A DNA stretch of 64,000 bases from Prostheceraeus crozeri. Its lineage: Eukaryota > Platyhelminthes > Polycladida > Euryleptidae. The stretch's first letter is position 1, and each line of letters begins with the position of its first letter. Shown piece by piece: positions 33,186-41,656 of the stretch. The notes beneath the pieces are model-generated. The model saw only the letters and a program-made list of their open reading frames with translations. It ran no database searches and was not told where the DNA came from. The translations under genes and the position numbers were made by a program. The DNA lies in assembly GCA_907163375.1 (NCBI GenBank), contig CAJQUW010001853.1:62001-126000 (forward strand). The letters run 5' to 3'.

Positions 33186-33785
33186 ATGTCATCATCTAGC
33201 TACAGCAATCTAAGACAAATGCGAGTCACATTTCCTAAATGGCAGCAAACTATACTAAAAATGATTGATTCATTCGCAAAGGAATGTGTCGAACTACCTG
33301 ACAGTGCTCCGGTACATTGGAAGAAGAAGTTGGATGAAGGGAGTGGATTCAAAGATCTACCTGAGTTTGATACTCTCTTCTTAAAATTATCTGACCATTT
33401 CCAAGCGTTTGATGTGCTGTTAAACCCAATGGATTGTGATGATCTCAAGCGTGGGCGATACATGGGCTTGGTACACGTTACTGGACTTTACATTGGCGCT
33501 CATGGTTCAACTGGTAAATTGGCTTCTCTTCAGATGAAGGTTCTACAATTGGTTTATGAACCATTACCAATTGACAAGTGCTTAATTCATATTGAAGACA
33601 TTGCTACACCAAGTGAGCCGAAAGAATCAAACGATGGAAAAGAAGCCAAGGAGGTTGATGAAAGCAAGAAAAGGACGCGCAGATCGAGGGATAGCATGAA
33701 GCTAAAACTGAAGCGACAGGATGCACAACCTGACTTGAAGAGTTCCTTCGATTCTACCCTCGATGAAGACACTCAAATGTGGTAA
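33186..33785 (+). CDS. Polinton protein of unknown function (199 aa)
   Basis: ATG 33186; an out-of-frame ATG lies 5 bases upstream. Residues about 10-140 are compact and mixed ('KWQQTILKMIDSFAKEC', 'GRYMGLVHVTGLYIGAHG'). Residues about 145-199 are highly charged, with Lys/Arg and Glu/Asp runs, probably disordered. A polyadenylation signal AATAAA at 33810-33815 lies just after the stop, so the transcript probably ends before the ATPase gene. No family recognised. Confidence 0.65.
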   Translation: MSSSSYSNLRQMRVTFPKWQQTILKMIDSFAKECVELPDSAPVHWKKKLDEGSGFKDLPEFDTLFLKLSDHFQAFDVLLNPMDCDDLKRGRYMGLVHVTGLYIGAHGSTGKLASLQMKVLQLVYEPLPIDKCLIHIEDIATPSEPKESNDGKEAKEVDESKKRTRRSRDSMKLKLKRQDAQPDLKSSFDSTLDEDTQMW

Positions 33786-33809
33786 ATTAAAACAACTGTT
33801 TATCGTTTC

Positions 33810-33815
33810 AATAAA
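33810..33815 (+). terminator. Polyadenylation signal AATAAA
   Basis: 25 bp after the stop of the preceding gene and 64 bp before the ATPase start. Confidence 0.5.
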
Positions 33816-33878
33816 ACTTGTTTGGAAATAATTTACATGTTTTAAGTTCTAACTAAGCAAAATAATGGGTGTTAGTAA

Positions 33879-34544
33879 ATGATGATGATGATATTGAATG
33901 ACTCTGAAATGACAGATTTTCGACTATTCACTGACCGTACAATGTGTGTGGCCGGACCAAGTCAGTCTGGTAAAACAACTTTTGTAACTCAGCTACTGCA
34001 ATACAGAGATGAGATGTTTAATAAGAAAATAAAACAGGTTAAATGGTACTACGGTATTTTTCAACCAGATCTGCATTCTGCACTCCGACAGCAGGGATAC
34101 GAAGTAAAACAGGGGCTACCACCAACTGAGGATATCCGAGCAGGTGATTTGATCGTGTTGGATGATCTACTTCGAGAAAGCAAATCTTCAAAAGATGTAA
34201 CCGAAATGTTTATTCAAACAGCACACCATAGGCAAGCTTTTATCATCTACATCACTCAAAATATCTTTGATGGAGGAAAAGAGCAGAGAACTAGAAGTCT
34301 TAATACACACTATTTGGTGGTTTTCAAGAATCCAAGAGATAGTAGTCAGATACATCATTTGAGTCGACAAATATTACCTCAGCAGCCTAAAACTCTTTCG
34401 AAAATATATGATGAAGTGACGAAGAAGCCACATGGCTACCTCTTCATTGATTTAACGCAAGAATGCCCAGAGCGATTTCGATTTCGAACTAATATTATAC
34501 CAAACTCTGGAGATGCAATGATAGTATTCACTGTTAACAGTTAA
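33879..34544 (+). CDS. ATPase: Genome-packaging ATPase (FtsK/HerA-type)
   Basis: 221 codons. Walker A 'GPSQSGKT' at residues 26-33, Walker B 'LIVLDDL' at 91-97 with acidic D95-D96, and a 'THYLVVFKNPRDSSQ' segment in the sensor region. Size and motifs match the A32-like/FtsK-HerA packaging ATPase of Polintons and related viruses, which pumps element DNA into a preformed capsid. The start has four ATGs in a row (33879 onwards); any could serve. It lies upstream of an unknown gene, integrase and capsid genes, the usual Polinton neighbourhood. The frame is intact. Confidence 0.93.
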   Translation: MMMMILNDSEMTDFRLFTDRTMCVAGPSQSGKTTFVTQLLQYRDEMFNKKIKQVKWYYGIFQPDLHSALRQQGYEVKQGLPPTEDIRAGDLIVLDDLLRESKSSKDVTEMFIQTAHHRQAFIIYITQNIFDGGKEQRTRSLNTHYLVVFKNPRDSSQIHHLSRQILPQQPKTLSKIYDEVTKKPHGYLFIDLTQECPERFRFRTNIIPNSGDAMIVFTVNS

Positions 34545-34608
34545 TTAATTGGACCAATGACAGTTTTAGGCAATACATATGTGCTTCAGCTACTATGACA
34601 TTTTCAAT

Positions 34609-35259
34609 ATGAGTTTTTCAAAAATGGTTGTCATTCCTCAAGAGGAATATCTACAGCTATCAATGACAAGAAATATTCAGGAAGTTAAAAATGTGGATCA
34701 GCCGGTTACAGATCAACTTAAGCAATTATCTCAACAGGATAGGGAAATTCAAAAGATTGAGGATCCTTATCGACGAATGCAGTTACAGGCTGAGAATTTA
34801 GAGGAAAGACGACATATTAGGGAAAAGCTGCGCAAATTCATAACTCTTTCAACTCCTCGAGCATATCGCATGCGAGCTGAAAGGTTGTTTGATTTTATTG
34901 ATCCCCACGTAAAGTTCAATGAGCGAGGAGAAATAATAGAAGAAAACGGTGATGTAATTAGGAACAGTCACATTGATGATCTTCTACAATATGCTGTGAG
35001 AGATGTAAGGCAAAAGCTGGGTGCTCCACAAGGATGGGAATACTTTCAAAAAGTGCTATCTAATCACAATGTCCCCCATAATATAATCGGAGGACCAACT
35101 ATAAATGAACTGAATAAAGTGTTGGCAACCGATTCTTCAAAAGGAAAAGTAGTTACCACAGTCAAGCGAGAACCCATTGTTTCTCCTGCTACGTCTCCAA
35201 CTCCGAAGAGAAGAGGGAGACGTTCAACACGAACACCGAAAAGTTATAGCAAATATTAG
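34609..35259 (+). CDS. Conserved-looking Polinton protein, charged (216 aa)
   Basis: ATG 34609 is used; the frame extends 10 codons upstream to another ATG at 34579. The N-terminal half is a predicted coiled coil ('DREIQKIEDPYRRMQLQAEN'). The middle, around 'HIDDLLQYAVRDVRQKLG', is globular, with a GxPxGW-like turn. The C-terminus is Ser/Thr/Lys/Arg-rich ('PKRRGRRSTRTPKSYSKY'), suggesting DNA binding or nuclear localisation. I recall similar proteins next to the ATPase in other Polintons but cannot name a function. Intact. Confidence 0.65.
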   Translation: MSFSKMVVIPQEEYLQLSMTRNIQEVKNVDQPVTDQLKQLSQQDREIQKIEDPYRRMQLQAENLEERRHIREKLRKFITLSTPRAYRMRAERLFDFIDPHVKFNERGEIIEENGDVIRNSHIDDLLQYAVRDVRQKLGAPQGWEYFQKVLSNHNVPHNIIGGPTINELNKVLATDSSKGKVVTTVKREPIVSPATSPTPKRRGRRSTRTPKSYSKY

Positions 35260-35425
35260 GCAAATAACAGTGAAATTGCTTCCCATATCATGTCTATGCA
35301 GAAAATTTGCTGCTGTTTGAAGTCTGCGCTCGATAGTAAAGGAGAATAGGGTATAGAAGTTGATATCAATTGCGTTAGCAGTTGCTGTGCAAGTAATACT
35401 CGAGCGAGTCGCCAGAATAAGGAGG

Positions 35426-36514
35426 ATGAGCGCAGCGGAAAAACTGAGACAAATCTACTACGATATCAATCATCCCGCAAGCTTCAGTCGTCCGAGCGTT
35501 TTAGCCCGTGCAGCAGGTGTACGATTAGAGACAGTGAAGAAATGGTTGAAGAGTCAACCAACCTACACGCTACACAAGGATGCGAGGAAGCGGTTTCCAA
35601 CTAAGAGATATGTTGTCAATAATATTGACAGTCAATGGCAAGCAGATTTGGCTGATATGCAGCAGATATCTCAATACAATGACGGTTACAAGTACATCCT
35701 AACCGTAATAGATATTTTATCACGATATGCTTGGGTTCGCGCCTTGAAATCCAAGAGAGGAGCAGAAGTTGAGGCGGCTTTTCAAAGTATTCTAAATGAA
35801 GGGAGGATCCCACAAAGAATACAAACAGATCAAGGAAAGGAATTCGAAAATTCCCACGTTCGTGGTCTACTTGAGCGATATGACATTGAACTGTTCAGTG
35901 TTAAAAGTGCTTACAAAGCTGCGATGGTTGAGAGGTTCAATCGTACACTCAAGACAAAGATATGGCGGTATTTCAGTGCTACAAATACACATGTCTAGAT
36001 AGATGATTTACAGAAGTTCGTGAGAAATTACAATGAGAGCTATCATCGGATTATAAAGATGCGTCCAATTGACGTCACTCGGGATAATGCTATGGATTTG
36101 TGGCTTCGTCTGTATGGCAAGGCACCAAAAGCAACTACCGATAAGAAGAAAATCAACGTTGGTGATAGAGTTCGCATCTCTAAAGTGAAGTCTACATTCG
36201 AGAAGGGCTATCTACCGAATTGGACCGAAGAAGAATTCTTTGTTGATGAAGTAAATAAAAAATTTAAACCAACAATGTATAAGTTAATAGACTATCATGG
36301 TAATCCAATTGAAGGGAAATTCTACTCATATGAATTACAAGTGGTTGATCGGAGTGAATAAGTGTATATGATAGATAGAATAGTTAAGAGGAAAGGACAT
36401 GGTAATCATAGAAAATATCTCGTCAAATGGAAGGGATATCGTGACTCGTTCAACAGTTGGATAGCCCATCAAGACTTGAGAAATGTGGAAGTAGGAGACA
36501 TTAGAAGCTTTTAA
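35426..36514 (+). pseudogene. INT: Retroviral-type integrase with chromodomain, interrupted by two stops
   Basis: One continuous frame broken by TAG (35996-35998) and TAA (36359-36361). Segment 1 (from ATG 35426) has a helix-turn-helix-like start, then the catalytic core with D74 ('WQADLADM'), D135 ('IQTDQGKEF') and E169 ('MVERFNRTLK'), a DDE triad with 33 residues between the last two. Segment 2 (35999-36361) is the region after the core, with 'ESYHRIIKMRPID'. Segment 3 (36362-36514) is a chromodomain ('RKYLVKWKGY'). The core is complete before the first stop; a truncated product would lack the C-terminal and chromatin-targeting parts. Function by family: strand transfer of element DNA into host DNA. 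Confidence 0.9.
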
Positions 36515-36528
36515 GCTAATATTGGTGA

Positions 36529-38142
36529 ATGACTACTGATCCCACATTATATCCAATAATGTCGTCTGCTGAGTTCAACATTATTCTCCCGAGCAACAGC
36601 AATCCCAAGATATTTCCAGAGAACAAACCATCGGAGTATTCGGTTGAGTTTGCCAAGCCTCTTTATCTGAGTGGCCCTCACGAAGTCGCATTAACTGAAG
36701 TCACATATTACAATGATATTAGTTTGTTAACGAATAATTATTTTGAAATACACACGGAAGTACGTGAAAAGGATGATTGTTTTCGCCTATTTCAGAATGG
36801 TCTACATGGAACATGGGATTTTCATCATCTTACTTTACATCCTTTCTCACCATCGCTACCGTCTGTCAAGAACATGATCAAAATTGAAAAGGCATATGCA
36901 ACGTCTTCCTTCAATTCTACAGTTCCCACACTCAGCTTGCAAGATACAGAGAATGAAATTGGTAAAATGTTCCGACGAATAAACGATGTCTTCACTCTCA
37001 CTTTAAATAGATTCTTCAAGCCAGTTGTAAAAGGCTCAACTAAACTATTGAAAGAAGGGAGGAAGCATGTTCTGCTAATATTAGGTAGAGATTTGGCACA
37101 CACTCTAGGGTTTCCCAGAACTACATTTTCATCTCTACATTGGTATAATGGACTTGGATGGAAAGCTGAGAGAACAGTTAGTGATTTTCAATGTAGAATT
37201 GCACCGTTGTATGCACTACGGAAAAGGAGTGTCCGCGTCAAGGAAAAATTTGAAGTTATTAAAAATATTGAAGACGTTGCAAGAAAGTTTCAAGGATCAG
37301 TGCCAGAAAGTTTAATGACTTGTGAATATAAGAAAGAGAAAGTAACTCTTTTTACTGCTGAAATGGAGGTAGAATTTCTTGTTTTCACTAAAAAGACACC
37401 TTTGGAAAAGTCTAATTCCGCTGTTATTGAATTCGGATCTGAAATTCAGAGACTATTCAAGCATCCTGATAGTCCACCGTGTTTGACAGAATTAAATGAT
37501 ACATATAAGATTCAGTTGAATTCCAATAAACTAAAGACATCAACAAACGACGCATGGCACATCAATGTATATTCCGATAAAATACTGGCTGACGAATTGA
37601 GTACCTCAACTGAGCTAGTAAGGAGGGTCAATTTAAACGTTGAAGATCTAAACACACCATCGGAAATTTGTACAAAACTAAATGAAAATGGTGCACACTA
37701 CCTCAACGCAGATGAGTACTTCTTTTCATATGATCCCTTAAAGAAGCGAATGGTTTTAAAAGTAGGGAGAAATTATCTCATTAAGCTCGACAAGATGTTG
37801 GCAACAATTATAGGGTTCTCAAAATTCACAATAAATGAAGGTACAACCATTGGTAATTCAGCACCTTCATTAGAGAGAGACATCAGTAACTTATATATTT
37901 ACTGCAATATTGTTGAGTATACTAGAGTTGGTGACATCGAGGCTCCATTGCTACGCACATTTCCCCTATCATCCGTCCGGAAGCAGTTAATCAATCGTGA
38001 ATTCATCAACAAAATGTATTTACCGATCAATCGAAGTGTTATCAATAGAATCGACATTTCAATTCATGATGATGCGGGTGAAATTGTTCCATTCTATGGA
38101 GGTGTTACTGTGCTGACACTACATATTAAGAATCGAGACTAA
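36529..38142 (+). CDS. Probable minor capsid (penton-like) protein, 537 aa
   Basis: Begins 15 bp after the integrase frame. Near the N-terminus 'FNIILPSNSNPKIFPENKPS' is followed by 'VEFAKPLYLSGPHEVALTEV', a pattern I know from a large protein family encoded next to the major capsid gene in invertebrate Polintons. Two repeats of this style occur: 'DTYKIQLNSNK' at about residue 325 begins a second half with 'HYLNADEYFFSYD'. No catalytic motif. Assignment as minor capsid/penton protein rests on neighbourhood and resemblance and has not been tested by structure. A non-capsid structural role is possible. Frame intact. Confidence 0.6.
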   Translation: MTTDPTLYPIMSSAEFNIILPSNSNPKIFPENKPSEYSVEFAKPLYLSGPHEVALTEVTYYNDISLLTNNYFEIHTEVREKDDCFRLFQNGLHGTWDFHHLTLHPFSPSLPSVKNMIKIEKAYATSSFNSTVPTLSLQDTENEIGKMFRRINDVFTLTLNRFFKPVVKGSTKLLKEGRKHVLLILGRDLAHTLGFPRTTFSSLHWYNGLGWKAERTVSDFQCRIAPLYALRKRSVRVKEKFEVIKNIEDVARKFQGSVPESLMTCEYKKEKVTLFTAEMEVEFLVFTKKTPLEKSNSAVIEFGSEIQRLFKHPDSPPCLTELNDTYKIQLNSNKLKTSTNDAWHINVYSDKILADELSTSTELVRRVNLNVEDLNTPSEICTKLNENGAHYLNADEYFFSYDPLKKRMVLKVGRNYLIKLDKMLATIIGFSKFTINEGTTIGNSAPSLERDISNLYIYCNIVEYTRVGDIEAPLLRTFPLSSVRKQLINREFINKMYLPINRSVINRIDISIHDDAGEIVPFYGGVTVLTLHIKNRD

Positions 38143-38184
38143 GGCTTTACGCTATTGTGAAATTCTTCAGAATTCAAATTTACA

Positions 38185-38661
38185 ATGACAGGCTTTTATA
38201 GCAGACCATCATATCAAAGCGGATATCCCGTATTTGCTGGAGGTAGGCGACAAGTAGGAGGAGGAATATTTGGTGCATTAAAGCGTGCATTACTTCCTGG
38301 ACTTAAACGCTATGCCTTGCCAGTGATGAAACGCGTAGGAAACAGAGCTTTAGATTTTGGTGCAAATGTTGCTGCGGATGCACTCCAAGGAGCGGATATA
38401 GGAGAATCAATGAAAGTCCGTGCTCAGCAATCAGCTATTGATGCATTGGATGACCTAACAAAGTCGAGACGACCTGTTCGTAAGAGGCGCAACAAGACAA
38501 GACAAGTTGGATCCGGTCGAGTTACTAAGCAAAGACGAAGAGTTAGGAAATCTAGATCGAAGCTTCCTGTGAAAAAGACAAGAAAGCGAAAGCGAAAGCG
38601 AAAGCGGAAATCGAAATCAGTTGGAAATAAGTCGAAACGAAGGAGATTAACGTATTTCTAA
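38185..38661 (+). CDS. Basic virion protein (adenoviral VI/X-like), 158 aa
   Basis: N-terminal part with 'VFAGGRRQVGGGIFGALKRA', a double-Gly context like adenain-type cleavage sites, followed by an amphipathic helix region ('LLPGLKRYALPVMKRVGNRA'). Residues from about 95 are extremely basic, ending in Lys-Arg repeats ('KRKRKRKRKSKS'). Such proteins in adenovirus-like particles condense DNA or disrupt membranes after cleavage. Placed between the minor and major capsid genes. Intact. Confidence 0.75.
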   Translation: MTGFYSRPSYQSGYPVFAGGRRQVGGGIFGALKRALLPGLKRYALPVMKRVGNRALDFGANVAADALQGADIGESMKVRAQQSAIDALDDLTKSRRPVRKRRNKTRQVGSGRVTKQRRRVRKSRSKLPVKKTRKRKRKRKRKSKSVGNKSKRRRLTYF

Positions 38662-38671
38662 ACTGAGCGAA

Positions 38672-39958
38672 ATGCAATCGACTATCAATTCAGCTTTGTG
38701 CTTTTTTGATACATCACCCCAGCAAACTGACATAATTTCGTCGAGAATTGTTGACTATTTTCCCTCAACAAATATTGTGGGTAATGACATACCTATTCAG
38801 TTTGATGTTACTGCTAATGCTGACGACTACATCGACTGTCAGTCTATTGACTTGGAATTGTGTGTACAAATTAAAAAAACTGATGGTACTAACATTGATT
38901 CTAAGGACAAAGTGGGGTTGATTAATCTCCCAATTGCCAGTCTCTTCTCAGATGTCACTTTATCACTAAATAATAAGCAGATTGAAGGAGGAGATTCATC
39001 ATATCCATATGGAGCTTACTTATATACATTGACTCAGTTTCAAAACCAGGCCAAACAAACGCACTTACAAGCTGCTGGTTGGTTTACAGATCAGTCTGGT
39101 AAGTTCGATGATTTCGCTAATAATGGTTTGAAAAAGCGTGTGGAATTAACTGCTGATTCAGCTGAACTACATCTAAAAGGTCCTGTCTATCTTGATTTTT
39201 TCCGTCAATCGAGATACCTCCTATCTCAAGTACAAATGCGATTGACATTTGTTCGTGCTAAATCAAAATTTGCTTTGATGTCATTCGGACCTGCTGCATC
39301 CTATGATGTACACATAATGGAAGCTGTCCTCAATGTAAGGCGAGTAAAAATGAATCCCACAGTCATCAATCAACATGCTGTAGGACTGAAGAACCACAAT
39401 GCTATATATCCAGTCAATCATAGTGTACTAACCACTTTTACGATTCCGGCGACTACCTCATCTTTTGATTATCCCAACCTCTTTCCAATTGCCCTACCGA
39501 AGGCGGTGTACATCGCGTTTGTAGAAAATGAATCATTTTGTGGTAACTTTCAGAAGAAGCCGTTTCATTTTCAACATTTTGGTATCACGAAACTCGGTCT
39601 ATTCGCAGATGGCAATTCAGTTGCTTGTAAGGCCTATCAACCGAATTTTAAGGAAAACAATTTTGTTCGCGAATATTGCTCTACTTTCATGGCACTAGAC
39701 ATGTTCAACACTGACGATTCAAATGGTATTACGATGGATATGTATAAGAATGGCTACTTCTATATATTATACAACCTCAAAGCAGATTGTGATATAACTG
39801 GGGAAAATGTGGATGTTACAAAAGCTGGTAACCTTCGATTGGAACTCACATTTGCGGATCCTTTGAAAGTTCCTGTAACCGGTTTACTTTACGCAATCTA
39901 TGACAGCAGCATTGAAATTACTAGATTGAGAGACGTCTTGGCCAACTATCAGAGATGA
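38672..39958 (+). CDS. MCP: Major capsid protein (double jelly-roll), F54H12.2-like family
   Basis: 428 codons from ATG 38672. The pattern 'DIPIQFDVTANADDYID', then 'LSLNNKQIEGGDSSYPYGAY', 'LDFFRQSRYLLSQVQMRL' and 'YPVNHSVLTTFTIPA' matches a family abundant in invertebrate genomes under the name 'uncharacterized protein F54H12.2', which is regarded as the Polinton/adintovirus major capsid protein with two jelly rolls. It would form trimers making up the icosahedral shell. The stop overlaps the start of the protease gene by 4 nt (ATGA). Frame intact over the whole length. Confidence 0.9.
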   Translation: MQSTINSALCFFDTSPQQTDIISSRIVDYFPSTNIVGNDIPIQFDVTANADDYIDCQSIDLELCVQIKKTDGTNIDSKDKVGLINLPIASLFSDVTLSLNNKQIEGGDSSYPYGAYLYTLTQFQNQAKQTHLQAAGWFTDQSGKFDDFANNGLKKRVELTADSAELHLKGPVYLDFFRQSRYLLSQVQMRLTFVRAKSKFALMSFGPAASYDVHIMEAVLNVRRVKMNPTVINQHAVGLKNHNAIYPVNHSVLTTFTIPATTSSFDYPNLFPIALPKAVYIAFVENESFCGNFQKKPFHFQHFGITKLGLFADGNSVACKAYQPNFKENNFVREYCSTFMALDMFNTDDSNGITMDMYKNGYFYILYNLKADCDITGENVDVTKAGNLRLELTFADPLKVPVTGLLYAIYDSSIEITRLRDVLANYQR

Positions 39959-40416
39959 GCAACCTCAGTAATGTGGAAATCTTAAACTTAATGAAGAAAG
40001 CTCATCCCTATTCCAAGAAATTGTTTCTCAATGTATTCCCAAGAGATGAACTACCTACATCAATTCAGTCATATCCCTGTTCTCTGATTATAAATACAGA
40101 CACGGTTAATCTTCGTGGTAAACATTGGGTTGCCGTGTACATAAATCGCAATAGAGTAGCTGAATATTTTGACTCTCTCAATCAGCCGCCATTACATGAT
40201 ATATCAATATGGATGAATAGATTCTCATTGACTAGAAAGAAAGTGACATCGTTCCCACTCCAAAGTAATAGATCCCTCATGTGTGGGGGCTACTTACTAT
40301 ATTTTGTTAATGAACGACCTTTGAAAAGTGACTATAAAAGTGTTATTCGATTATTCTCCAGAAATTGTGCTAAAAACGATGTAATTCTCAACAATTATAT
40401 GAACTCAGTCTTGTAA
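39955..40416 (+). CDS. PRO: Adenain/Ulp1-like maturation cysteine protease
   Basis: 153 codons. Catalytic layout of the C5/C48 protease clan: H57 in 'GKHWVAVY', acidic residue in 'AEYFDSLNQP' (E70/D73), Q103 before the nucleophile and C110 in 'MCGGYLLYF'. The protein is short, as expected of Polinton PRO. It probably cleaves virion precursor proteins at Gly-Gly-type sites; two candidate substrates are encoded in the element (32485-32880 and 38185-38661). ATG overlaps the MCP stop (ATGA). An AATAAA overlaps its stop codon. Confidence 0.9.
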   Translation: MSNLSNVEILNLMKKAHPYSKKLFLNVFPRDELPTSIQSYPCSLIINTDTVNLRGKHWVAVYINRNRVAEYFDSLNQPPLHDISIWMNRFSLTRKKVTSFPLQSNRSLMCGGYLLYFVNERPLKSDYKSVIRLFSRNCAKNDVILNNYMNSVL

Positions 40417-40420
40417 TAAA
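40415..40420 (+). terminator. Polyadenylation signal for plus-strand gene block
   Basis: AATAAA overlapping the protease stop codon (TAA TAA). A minus-strand AATAAA lies at 40444-40449, so convergent transcripts end within about 30 bp of each other. Confidence 0.55.
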
Positions 40421-40443
40421 TTCATTATATATGCAAAATTTGT

Positions 40444-40449
40444 TTTATT
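40444..40449 (-). terminator. Polyadenylation signal for minus-strand gene block
   Basis: TTTATT on the plus strand (AATAAA on minus), about 80 bp after the stop of the TBP-like gene. Confidence 0.5.
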
Positions 40450-40527
40450 TCCCAGAGCGTAATGTTTAGAGGGAGAGCAAAGTTTCACAATTGAAATGTA
40501 TATTTACAAACTATTTACAACAGTCCA

Positions 40528-41091
40528 TCAACTTTTTACAAAATAATTTTTCAAATCACTTATTATTTGGGATACAACTTTCAAGTCTTTAATGCCAGTT
40601 ATCACAACTTTCCCATTGTGGAACACGTGAACGTGATAAGGATGCCAATTTGTCATTTGCGCAGCAGGAATGAACTCCACCTCATAAGTAAGATTGGACG
40701 TAGAGGAAACTTTGCGAAAGTCATAGCGATAATTCAATTCGCATAACACTGTCATGGTTTTTACTTTCCAATTAGGTAATTTATCCCGTAATAGTATTTC
40801 CAACACGGAGTGTAGGTAATTGAGATCACAATCATCGAAGCACCCAACACACTGCACTGTTCCATTGGGAAAGAAAAGGACAGTCATAGATTTCTCCTTC
40901 CTCAAGATTCTCCATGTCAACATTGTGGGTCGCCCCAGATACAAACTCGTCGTCGGCTTTCGCCTCTTCTTCACAATTAGCCATTGCTTTCTGTTGGGTA
41001 TGTCTCGCTCGATTTGATGTAGATCGAGTTTTGAGTTTGCTTTTGTAACCACCATGCGATTCACCACTTTCATCTGACTGATGTCGTCCAT
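40528..41091 (-). CDS. TATA-box-binding-protein-like protein (two-lobed)
   Basis: 187 codons from ATG 41091, the size of a TBP core. Lobe 1 (about residues 8-107) has 'NSKLDLHQIERD' where TBP has its conserved KLDL segment, then 'MTVLFFPNGTVQCVG' where TBP has its Phe-x-x-Gly-Lys strand. Lobe 2 (about 109-187) has 'VKTMTVLCELNYRYDF', a 'YEVEFIPAAQM' segment where TBP has a Tyr-Glu-Pro-x-x-Phe-Pro-Gly motif, and 'YHVHVFHNGKVVITG'. The Phe that inserts into TATA DNA is kept in both lobes; the second insertion Phe of lobe 1 appears to be Trp108. It would bind promoters in the nucleus. The 5' 260 nt overlap another ORF in a different frame. Confidence 0.8.
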   Translation of the reverse strand: MDDISQMKVVNRMVVTKANSKLDLHQIERDIPNRKQWLIVKKRRKPTTSLYLGRPTMLTWRILRKEKSMTVLFFPNGTVQCVGCFDDCDLNYLHSVLEILLRDKLPNWKVKTMTVLCELNYRYDFRKVSSTSNLTYEVEFIPAAQMTNWHPYHVHVFHNGKVVITGIKDLKVVSQIISDLKNYFVKS

Positions 41092-41449
41092 CTCTGACGA
41101 ATGAAATTATACTTGGTAGAATCTCCTTTATAGAGGAACCCCATGTGACGTCACTAAAACGAAAAAATTGATGATCAACGTCTTTCCTCTTGGATGAACA
41201 TACGTAAAGTTTGACAGTTGAATCATATTTTATCCATACCTTTTCATCCAGAGGAATCTTCATCCGAGTATCATGTCGCTCAATCAGATTAGCAAAATCT
41301 TTAAGTGAGGGCAATGCGTCACTACTAATAGAAACACCACGATGATTTCTACTATTTGTTACAGAATGTCGAAAAACTATTTTGCTTGAATCTGTTAGGT
41401 GAATTTTTTGTCTGTCACTTAACTTCCATGTTCTGATATAATGAGGCAT
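40832..41449 (-). CDS. Unknown Polinton protein overlapping the TBP-like gene (possible PC4-like)
   Basis: 205 codons from ATG 41449. Residues about 14-105 look folded: strand 'KIVFRHSVTN', then 'RGVSISSDALPSLKDFANLI' and 'KVWIKYDSTVKLYVCSSK'. The sequence Arg-Gly-[VI]-Ser-Ile followed by an amphipathic helix weakly recalls the PC4/Sub1 transcription coactivator. The C-terminal ~85 residues are Ser/Glu-rich and share DNA with the first 87 codons of the TBP-like ORF in another frame. Either the genes truly overlap or splicing ends this gene earlier. The PC4 suggestion is tentative. Confidence 0.5.
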   Translation of the reverse strand: MPHYIRTWKLSDRQKIHLTDSSKIVFRHSVTNSRNHRGVSISSDALPSLKDFANLIERHDTRMKIPLDEKVWIKYDSTVKLYVCSSKRKDVDHQFFRFSDVTWGSSIKEILPSIISFVRDGRHQSDESGESHGGYKSKLKTRSTSNRARHTQQKAMANCEEEAKADDEFVSGATHNVDMENLEEGEIYDCPFLSQWNSAVCWVLR

Positions 41450-41656
41450 ATTCTGAAGTTATTCTTAATGTAATTATTATAATCTGATAATTGCCTAAAG
41501 TTAGTTAATGTTTGCAAATCAACATATCGGAAGGATGCTGAATGCTGTTATGTATTCAGATTCAATTTCTACATATCGGAAAGATGTAGAAATGTACACT
41601 CAAATATTTACTACCTACGTGTTATTTTTTTATGGATTCTACCGTTGTTCTATCCG

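Noticed and set aside
36362..36514. Chromodomain piece as an independent gene
   Set aside because: It is in exactly the same frame as integrase and directly after its second stop; simplest reading is one broken gene.
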